Positions 8,300 through 13,270 of a DNA stretch of 64,000 nt are shown piece by piece (the first letter of the stretch is position 1; each line of letters begins with the position of its first letter). This DNA is from Phycicoccus endophyticus (GTDB taxonomy: Bacteria; Actinomycetota; Actinomycetes; Actinomycetales; Dermatophilaceae): the NCBI RefSeq assembly GCF_011326735.1, contig NZ_JAANCN010000015.1:20883-84882 (forward strand), written 5' to 3'. The notes beneath the pieces were generated by a model. That model ran no database searches. It saw only the letters and a program-made list of their open reading frames with translations, and was not told the origin of the DNA. The position numbers were made by a program, and so were the translations under genes.

Positions 8300-8305
8300 G
8301 GGGGC

Positions 8306-9226
8306 ATGCCGGACGCCGCGACCGCCCCGCCCTGGTCCAGCCGCGTCCTGCCCGAGCGCACGCGTGACCCGTCGGCGGTCGAGCGCCTCGGGGCGGTGCT
8401 GCGCGAGCACCCGGGGACCCTCGTGCTCACCGGAGCCGGTATCTCGACCGACTCCGGCATCCCGGACTACCGCGGACCCGACGGCACCCGCCGGGTCACC
8501 CCGATGCAGCACGGCGAGTTCTGCGCCTCGAGCGAGAACCGTCGCCGGTACTGGGCGCGCTCCTTCGTCGGCTGGCAGCGCTTCAGCCGGGCCCGGCCGA
8601 ACAGCGGCCACCACGCGGTCGCCGCGCTCCAGCGGGCCGGCGTGCTCGGCGCCGTGGTCACCCAGAACGTCGACGGCCTGCACCAGGCGGCCGGCAGCCC
8701 GGCGGTGACCGAGCTGCACGGCACGCTGGCCGAGGTCGTCTGCCTCTCCTGCGACGCCCGCTGCGCGCGGGACGCGCTCCAGGCCCGGATGGCCCGGGAG
8801 AACCCCGGCTTCGAGGGGTTCGTGCGCGGGCAGGCATCCGACGGCTCACGGGTCAGCAGCCAGATCCGTCCCGACGGGGACGTCGTGCTGCCCGACGAGG
8901 CCGTCGCCGCCTTCCGCCTGCCCCGGTGCCTCGTCTGCGGGGGCGACGCCCTCAAGCCGGACGTCGTCTTCTTCGGGGGCTCGGTGCCTCGCGAGCGCGT
9001 CGAGGCGTGCTTCGCGCTCACCGACGCGGCACCCGCCCTGCTCGTCCTCGGGTCCTCGCTCGCGGTGATGTCGGGCCTGCGGTTCGTGCGACGGGCGGCG
9101 CGGCGCGGCATCCCCGTCATGGCGGTGACCCGCGGCCCGAGCCGGGGAGACGAGCACATGAGCGTGCGCGTCGACGGCCCGCTCGCACCGACCCTCGCCC
9201 GCCTGGTGAGCCGGGAGGCGGCATGA
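8306..9226 (+). CDS. Sir2-family NAD-dependent protein deacylase
   Basis: The protein has 306 residues. Rossmann motifs are TGAGISTDSGIPDYRG (NAD binding) and TQNVDGLHQAAG, with the catalytic-His motif ELHGTLAEVVC. Zinc is held by two CxxC pairs (CLSC and CLVC). Sirtuins remove acyl groups from lysine using NAD+, giving nicotinamide and O-acyl-ADP-ribose. The frame continues open for kilobases upstream because of GC skew. The ATG at 8306 is chosen because a GATAAT hexamer sits 6 nt before it and the sequence becomes sirtuin-like shortly after. It overlaps the following acetyltransferase gene by 4 nt, so an acylating/deacylating pair in one operon is possible. It may be regulated by the divergent LysR protein. 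Confidence 0.93.
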   Translation: MPDAATAPPWSSRVLPERTRDPSAVERLGAVLREHPGTLVLTGAGISTDSGIPDYRGPDGTRRVTPMQHGEFCASSENRRRYWARSFVGWQRFSRARPNSGHHAVAALQRAGVLGAVVTQNVDGLHQAAGSPAVTELHGTLAEVVCLSCDARCARDALQARMARENPGFEGFVRGQASDGSRVSSQIRPDGDVVLPDEAVAAFRLPRCLVCGGDALKPDVVFFGGSVPRERVEACFALTDAAPALLVLGSSLAVMSGLRFVRRAARRGIPVMAVTRGPSRGDEHMSVRVDGPLAPTLARLVSREAA

Positions 9227-9744
9227 GCGAGGTCGTCGTGCGGACCGCGACCGCGGCCGACCTGCCCCGGATGTCGGCCATCTACAACCAGGCCATCGAG
9301 CGCACGACCGCGACGTTCGACGTCGAGCCGCGCCCGGACGACAACTACGCGGCCCGGGTGGCCTCCACCCGCCCCGGTGACCACGTCGTCGTCGCGCAGG
9401 TCGGCGGCGAGGTGGCCGCGTACGCGTTCAGCAACACCTACCGGCCCCGGCCCGCCTACGACGGGACGCGCGAGGTGTCCGTGTACGTCGACGAGGACCA
9501 CCGCGGACGGGGCCTCGGGCGCCTCCTCTACGAGGAGCTCGTCGCCCGCCTCGACGCCGACGGCGTGCACACGATCGTCTCGGTCATCGCCCAGCCCAAC
9601 CCCGCGAGCGAGGCGCTGCACCGGGCGCTGGGCTTCGAGCACGTCGGCACCCTGGCCGAGGTGGGCTTCAAGTTCGGGCGCTGGGTCGACACCGCCCTCT
9701 GGCAGCGGATGCACCCCGACGTGCGCGGCGGCGGCGCGCCGTAG
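9223..9744 (+). CDS. GNAT N-acetyltransferase, phosphinothricin/methionine-sulfoximine type
   Basis: The protein has 173 residues. The fold is recognisable from the N-terminal VVRTATAADLPRMSAIYNQAI, the acetyl-CoA loop VDEDHRGRGLGRLLYEELV (R/Q-x-x-G-x-G/A) and the C-terminal NPASEALHRALGFEHVGTL. The pattern resembles the Pat/MnaT group, which acetylates L-phosphinothricin, methionine sulfoximine or similar amino acids; the substrate here is inference. The ATGA overlap with the sirtuin gene implies translational coupling. Confidence 0.88.
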   Translation: MSEVVVRTATAADLPRMSAIYNQAIERTTATFDVEPRPDDNYAARVASTRPGDHVVVAQVGGEVAAYAFSNTYRPRPAYDGTREVSVYVDEDHRGRGLGRLLYEELVARLDADGVHTIVSVIAQPNPASEALHRALGFEHVGTLAEVGFKFGRWVDTALWQRMHPDVRGGGAP

Positions 9745-9778
9745 ACCCGCCGGCCCCTGCGGGGCAGCGCGCCCGGCG

Positions 9779-10495
9779 TCAGACCCGGCGCAGGACGGCG
9801 GTGACCTTGCCGAGGATCGTCGCGTGGTCGCCGTCGATGGGGTCGAACGCGGGGTTGTGCGGCATCAGCCAGACGTGCCCGTCGCGCCGCTTGAACGTCT
9901 TGACCGTCGCCTCGTTGTCGAGCATCGCGGCGACGATGTCGCCGTTGTCGGCGACCGCCTGCTGGCGCACGACGACCCAGTCGCCGTCGCAGATGGCCGC
10001 CTCGACCATCGAGTCGCCGACGACCTTGAGCAGGAAGAGGGAGCCCTCGCCGACGATCTGCTTCGGCAGCGGGAAGACGTCCTCGACGACCTCCTCGGCG
10101 GTGATCGGGACACCGGCGGCGATCTGCCCGAGCACCGGCACGTACGAGGCCTCGGGGCGCTCGTCCCCGATGCCGGTGACGTCGAGCTCCTCCTCCTGGT
10201 CGGGGCGTCGGTAGCCCTCGCCGGGGCGGTCGGGGGAGACGACCTCGATGGCGCGCGGGCGGTTGGGGTCGCGGCGCAGGAAGCCCTTGCGCTCCAGGGC
10301 GGAGAGCTGGTGGGCGACCGAGCTGGGGGAGGTCAGCCCGACGGCCTCGCCGATCTCGCGCATGCTCGGGGGGTAGCCGTGCCGGTCGACGGCGTTGCGG
10401 ATGACCTCGAGGATCTTGCGCTGACGGTGGGTGAGGTCGCCGCCGTCGCCGCGGTCGGGCATCTCGTGGATGTCGGCGTTCCTCGGACGTGCCAT
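9779..10495 (-). CDS. lexA: LexA SOS repressor
   Basis: The protein has 238 residues. The N-terminal winged helix ([16 protein letters not shown]... [16 protein letters not shown]) is followed by a linker longer than in E. coli, the Ala-Gly self-cleavage site (GQIAAGVPI), the catalytic Ser in VVGDSMVEA and the catalytic Lys in ATVKTFKR. The ATG at 10495 ([12 protein letters not shown]) is preferred over an open extension to 10621, because the extension would run over the promoter and operator. On RecA-stimulated cleavage the repressor is inactivated and SOS genes are released. The gene is divergent from a LysM gene, the lexA-chiZ/divS arrangement known from Mycobacterium and Corynebacterium. 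Confidence 0.95.
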   Translation of the reverse strand: MARPRNADIHEMPDRGDGGDLTHRQRKILEVIRNAVDRHGYPPSMREIGEAVGLTSPSSVAHQLSALERKGFLRRDPNRPRAIEVVSPDRPGEGYRRPDQEEELDVTGIGDERPEASYVPVLGQIAAGVPITAEEVVEDVFPLPKQIVGEGSLFLLKVVGDSMVEAAICDGDWVVVRQQAVADNGDIVAAMLDNEATVKTFKRRDGHVWLMPHNPAFDPIDGDHATILGKVTAVLRRV

Positions 10496-10592
10496 CTCGC
10501 GACCCCTTTGCTCCGGCCCGCTGGGCCTGTCGGTGTTTGTGCAGGTCAGGTGCCTTGTCAGTGCTGCCGGGCAGTCTGTTCCGCGTGAGAAC

Positions 10593-10621
10593 AGCGTACG
10601 GCCGTCGAACAGAGAATTCAA
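10593..10621 (-). promoter_or_regulatory. Predicted lexA promoter
   Basis: On the minus strand TTGAAT (10621-10616) and TACGCT (10598-10593) are separated by exactly 17 nt. This gives a leader of about 90 nt to lexA. Confidence 0.55.
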
Positions 10622-10634
10622 ACATTCTTTCGAC
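10604..10634. promoter_or_regulatory. Degenerate LexA half-sites over the lexA promoter
   Basis: Two imperfect SOS-like elements overlap the lexA -35: TCGAACAGAGAATTCA (10605-10620) and CAAACATTCTTTCG (10619-10632). An outer GTCGAA/TTCGAC inverted pair spans 10604-10634. Relative to CGAAC-N4-GTTCG they are weak, which would suit autoregulation. This is inference. Confidence 0.4.
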
Positions 10635-10641
10635 GCGTGTC

Positions 10642-10670
10642 TTGTCCGGCGGCGCGGCTCGTGCTACAAC
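10642..10670 (+). promoter_or_regulatory. Predicted promoter of the LysM division-inhibitor gene
   Basis: TTGTCC (10642-10647) and TACAAC (10665-10670) are separated by 17 nt. The expected transcript start, near 10677, is just upstream of the perfect SOS box. Confidence 0.6.
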
Positions 10671-10686
10671 TCGTACAGACGTTCTA

Positions 10687-10702
10687 TCGAACACCGGTTC
10701 GA
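10687..10702. promoter_or_regulatory. LexA operator (SOS box)
   Basis: TCGAACACCGGTTCGA is a perfect 16-nt palindrome matching the actinobacterial/Gram-positive SOS box CGAAC-N4-GTTCG. It lies between the predicted transcript start and the start codon of the LysM gene, so LexA bound here should block its transcription. Confidence 0.88.
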
Positions 10703-10734
10703 CGGTGGCCCTGGCCGCCGGGATGGAGGAGACG

Positions 10735-11127
10735 ATGAGTGCGATCGCATGGGAGCCGGCCGAGGCCGGTTCGTGCACTCCGGCCGGGGCCGGCCGTCCG
10801 GCGCTGGTCCTGCTCCCCGGCGGTGCGGGGCGCCCGCAGGCCGCCCGCGGGGGCCTGCGGCTGACCGCGCGGGGGCGCCTGGTCCTGCTCGTCCTCGGGG
10901 TCGTCGTCCTCGCCGGTCTGCTCGGCGTGCGCGGGCTCGGGGGTGCGGGTGCCGCGGAGCCGGCGCACACCGTCACCGTCGAGGCCGGTCAGACCCTCTC
11001 AGAGGTCGCCGCCGCCGAGCTGCCGCAGATGACGCTGAGCGACGGCATCGTCGCCATCCAGCTGGCCAACGACCTCAGCACCGCGCAGGTGAGCGCCGGG
11101 CAGGAGCTCGTCATCCCCGCCCGGTGA
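10735..11127 (+). CDS. LysM-domain SOS cell-division inhibitor, ChiZ/DivS/YneA-like
   Basis: The protein has 130 residues: a Gly/Pro-rich cytoplasmic N-terminus, one membrane helix (about residues 45-62) and an extracytoplasmic LysM domain (about 78-129, from HTVTVEAGQTLSEVA to AGQELVIPAR). LysM binds peptidoglycan. Start: GGAGGA (10725-10730) is 4 nt before this ATG, and the frame open upstream of it covers the promoter and SOS box. Small LysM proteins divergent from lexA delay septation after DNA damage in other Gram-positive bacteria (YneA in Bacillus, DivS in Corynebacterium, ChiZ/Rv2719c in Mycobacterium). Gene order, the SOS box and the topology all support that role here. Confidence 0.88.
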   Translation: MSAIAWEPAEAGSCTPAGAGRPALVLLPGGAGRPQAARGGLRLTARGRLVLLVLGVVVLAGLLGVRGLGGAGAAEPAHTVTVEAGQTLSEVAAAELPQMTLSDGIVAIQLANDLSTAQVSAGQELVIPAR

Positions 11128-11195
11128 GCCGGCCCCGCCGTGGCCCGAGCGGCCCCGGCCCCATCGTCCGAGTCCCTCGACCCGGCTCGGGACGC

Positions 11196-11239
11196 CGAAG
11201 GGCGTCGTCCTCCCGTGCAGGCGGGGACGGCGCCCTTCG
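11196..11239 (+). terminator. Terminator hairpin after the LysM gene
   Basis: The arm CGAAGGGCGTCGTCC (11196-11210) pairs with 11224-11239 (one G-T wobble) around a 13-nt loop. Confidence 0.6.
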
Positions 11240-11360
11240 TGCGTGCCGTCCCCGGCTGCTCGCGCGCGTCGGCGGACGGGCATCGGCCGAACGGCCGAGG
11301 CGGCATCACCCGTTGCGCCGAACCCGCGCCCGGGCGGCCGGGTCGTGGGCGCGCCGGGTT

Positions 11361-11388
11361 TTGCCGACGGCCCCCGGTGGCGGAGACT
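11361..11388 (+). promoter_or_regulatory. Predicted promoter of the 58-residue protein
   Basis: TTGCCG (11361-11366), 16 nt, then GAGACT (11383-11388), which ends 6 nt before the ATG at 11395. This again fits leaderless initiation. Confidence 0.45.
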
Positions 11389-11394
11389 GCACTC

Positions 11395-11571
11395 ATGCAG
11401 TCCCGTCGGCGCAGCCACCGCGCCAGCCACCACCCCGTCGTCCACTGTGGTGGGCACGGCCGGTGGAGCTGGGCCTGTGCGTGCGGCGCGCGCGGGACGG
11501 CGGCCTCGGGCGGGTGGCACGGCGCGGTGACCGCGGCGCTCGTGCACCAGAGCCTCAGCCCGGGCGAGTAG
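11395..11571 (+). CDS. Small basic Cys/His-rich protein, 58 residues, unknown function
   Basis: The predicted protein begins MQSRRRSHRASHHPVVH and contains three cysteines in a CGGHGRWSWACACG stretch (one Cys, then CAC twelve residues later), plus several His residues that could bind zinc. A WHGAVTAALVHQS helix follows. It is supported as a real gene by a promoter-like -35/-10 pair 6 nt upstream of the ATG and by a perfect 13-bp terminator 2 nt after the stop, which leaves it as a self-contained unit between the SOS LysM gene and the RHH gene. No Shine-Dalgarno is visible. Function is not known to me. Without a homology search the coding call is moderate. Confidence 0.55.
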   Translation: MQSRRRSHRASHHPVVHCGGHGRWSWACACGARGTAASGGWHGAVTAALVHQSLSPGE

Positions 11572-11573
11572 AC

Positions 11574-11609
11574 GTGCGGCCCGGGGAAACAGAGGGCCCC
11601 GGGCCGCAC
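11574..11609 (+). terminator. Strong terminator hairpin after the 58-residue gene
   Basis: GTGCGGCCCGGGG (11574-11586) pairs perfectly with CCCCGGGCCGCAC (11597-11609) around a 10-nt loop. Confidence 0.75.
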
Positions 11610-11681
11610 CCCTCGCTCGTCCTCCAGGTCCCGGCACGCTCCGGCGTGCCCCGAAGGCTGGCGCCTGCCGTCCTGCAGTGC

Positions 11682-11703
11682 TGTAATGGTGTAATCACTG
11701 TAA
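11682..11703. promoter_or_regulatory. TGTAAT direct repeats, probable operator of the RHH gene
   Basis: TGTAAT (11682-11687), TGTAAT (11690-11695) and TGTAA (11699-11703) repeat at 8-9 nt steps, just before the Shine-Dalgarno and start codon. The AT-richness stands out in this genome. Short evenly spaced repeats are a usual operator form for ribbon-helix-helix proteins, so autoregulation by the downstream product is plausible. Confidence 0.5.
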
Positions 11704-11718
11704 GAGGAGATGGACACC

Positions 11719-12381
11719 ATGGACGACCGAGACGAGCCGCAGGACCTCGGGGACGAGCGGGGTGAGCGTGCCCGCGGCGGGCACCGGGGCCGCGGACCGC
11801 GCGGCGGTGGACGAGGTGGACGGGGTGGCCCGGGGGGTCCCGGAGCGCGCCGCGGCCACGGCCGCCCCGGCGGCTGGCAGCAGGCCGACCTGCCCGATGC
11901 CGACGACGCCGGGCAGTGGTTCGCCGGGCGGCTCCCGCAGGGCTGGTTCGACGCGGTGACGGTCACCGTCGACCGCGAGGAGGTCCTCGTCGTCGGGCGG
12001 CTCGCGGGGCTGGACCCCGACGCGCCGCCGGCGGAGGTCGAGGGGCGCGCCGGGCGCTTCCGGGCGGAGACCCGCGAGCAGCGCATCGAGATCGCGCAGG
12101 AGGCCCAGGCCCGCTACGGCCGAGCGGTCTCCTGGGGTGTCCAGGTGGGAGAGCGGGTCGAGCTGTTCACCCACCTCGCCGTCCCGGTCATGACCCGGCT
12201 GCGCCAGCCGGAGCGCTCCGTGCTCGACACGCTCGTCGACTCCGGCGTCGCCCGCTCGCGCAGCGACGCGCTCGCCTGGTGCGTGCGCCTCGTCGGGGAC
12301 CACGCCGAGGAGTGGCTCGCCGAGCTGCGCGCGGCGATGACCTCGGTCGACCGGCTCCGCGCGCAGGGGCCGCAGCTGTGA
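11719..12381 (+). CDS. Predicted ribbon-helix-helix-like protein with Gly/Arg-rich N-terminus
   Basis: The protein has 220 residues. About residues 14-52 are a Gly/Arg-rich low-complexity tail (RGG-like, nucleic-acid binding in other proteins). A middle alpha/beta segment contains VTVTVDREEVLVVGRLAG. The C-terminus has PERSVLDTLVDSGVARSRSDALAWCVRLV, which resembles the RHH/CopG pattern of a strand followed by two helices. An ATG at 11710 abuts AGAGGAG directly; the ATG at 11719 is 9 nt away and is preferred. Function is unknown. The TGTAAT repeats over the promoter and the RHH-like end suggest a self-regulated DNA-binding protein, which is inference. A terminator follows immediately. Confidence 0.7.
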   Translation: MDDRDEPQDLGDERGERARGGHRGRGPRGGGRGGRGGPGGPGARRGHGRPGGWQQADLPDADDAGQWFAGRLPQGWFDAVTVTVDREEVLVVGRLAGLDPDAPPAEVEGRAGRFRAETREQRIEIAQEAQARYGRAVSWGVQVGERVELFTHLAVPVMTRLRQPERSVLDTLVDSGVARSRSDALAWCVRLVGDHAEEWLAELRAAMTSVDRLRAQGPQL

Positions 12382-12383
12382 CG

Positions 12384-12420
12384 GTGGGGGCGCCCTGACC
12401 CACCCGAGGCCGGCCCCCAC
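12384..12420 (+). terminator. Terminator hairpin after the RHH-like gene
   Basis: GTGGGGGC (12384-12391) pairs perfectly with GCCCCCAC (12413-12420). An inner GCC/GGC extension strengthens the stem. Confidence 0.6.
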
Positions 12421-12592
12421 GACCCCAGATCTGGTGCCTCACCGGCCCCATGAGTCCCACTGGTGGTGCTGCGACACGCGGACGACGGGTCGGTGTGGCA
12501 CCCCCTGCAGGCCTGTGACCTGCGCAAACAGCCGAACGGACGATCTTTGCCGCGGTGTTCTTGCGCGGGCGGGGGGCCGGTGGCACGATGAT

Positions 12593-12606
12593 CACAACAT
12601 CTAGTG
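12593..12606. promoter_or_regulatory. NrdR box 1
   Basis: CACAACATCTAGTG matches the NrdR-box core CACTATATATAGTG at 11 of 14 positions. It lies about 110 nt upstream of nrdR. Confidence 0.75.
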
Positions 12607-12624
12607 GTTACACCGGTGTAGTTC

Positions 12625-12638
12625 ATCCACATCTTGTG
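12625..12638. promoter_or_regulatory. NrdR box 2
   Basis: ATCCACATCTTGTG matches the core at 8 of 14 positions and is centred 32 nt from box 1, the roughly three-turn spacing typical of paired NrdR boxes. The pair therefore probably binds an NrdR oligomer that represses nrdR-nrdJ. Confidence 0.6.
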
Positions 12639-12717
12639 CACATGAAATTCCGGTTCTCCACAGGTTGTTCACACCAGAGTCCACCGCATCGTCCACAAGG
12701 GGGAGGAGCCGCGCCTC

Positions 12718-13215
12718 ATGCACTGCCCGTTCTGCCGGCACACCGACTCCCGGGTCATGGACTCGCGCACCACCGACGACGGCGCCGCCATCCGGCGCCG
12801 GCGCCAGTGCCCCGAGTGCGGCCGCCGGTTCACGACCGTCGAGACCGCGAGCCTGAGCGTCGTCAAGCGCTCGGGCGCCACCGAGCCGTTCAGCCGCGAC
12901 AAGGTCCTCGTCGGTGTCCGGAAGGCCTGCCAGGGCCGCCCGGTCACCGAGGACCAGCTCGCCATCCTCGCCCAGCGGGTCGAGGAGTCCATCCGCAGCG
13001 CGGGGTCGGCCGAGATCGACGCCCACGAGGTCGGCCTCGCCGTGCTCGAGCCGCTGCGCGAGCTCGACGAGGTCGCCTACCTGCGCTTCGCGAGCGTCTA
13101 CCAGGCCTTCGACTCCCTCGAGGACTTCGAGTCGGCCATCACGCTCCTGCGCGCCGAGCACGCACCGACCGGCGCCGAGCCGCAGGCCGGGGCGCCTGTC
13201 GGACCCCAGCAGTAG
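12718..13215 (+). CDS. nrdR: Ribonucleotide reductase repressor NrdR
   Basis: The protein has 165 residues. It has a zinc ribbon (MHCPFC near residues 3-6 and CPECGRRF near 31-38) followed by an ATP-cone domain (about 46-136, [22 protein letters not shown]). NrdR senses ATP/dATP and represses ribonucleotide reductase genes by binding paired NrdR boxes, two of which are visible upstream. The ATG starts right at the canonical MHCPFC, with GGGGGAGGAG a few nt upstream. It precedes nrdJ by 55 nt, the nrdR-nrdJ operon order known from Streptomyces. The C-terminal 25 residues are a poorly conserved Ala/Pro tail. Confidence 0.95.
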   Translation: MHCPFCRHTDSRVMDSRTTDDGAAIRRRRQCPECGRRFTTVETASLSVVKRSGATEPFSRDKVLVGVRKACQGRPVTEDQLAILAQRVEESIRSAGSAEIDAHEVGLAVLEPLRELDEVAYLRFASVYQAFDSLEDFESAITLLRAEHAPTGAEPQAGAPVGPQQ

Positions 13216-13270
13216 AACAGCAACCACGAGGTCACCACGGCCCCACCCGGGGCAGAAGGAAGGGATAGGC

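Noticed and set aside
4880..8305. Very long plus-strand open frame leading into the sirtuin gene
   Set aside because: It is a GC-skew shadow of comEC and of the antisense of the LysR gene. Only the part from the ATG at 8306 shows protein-family motifs and a promoter.
10489..10734. N-terminal extension of the LysM protein
   Set aside because: It would cover the promoter and the SOS box. GGAGGA places the start at 10735.
12425..12434. CCAGATCTGG palindrome between the RHH-like gene and nrdR
   Set aside because: It is perfect but short and isolated, with no repeat partner or promoter context. It is probably chance.
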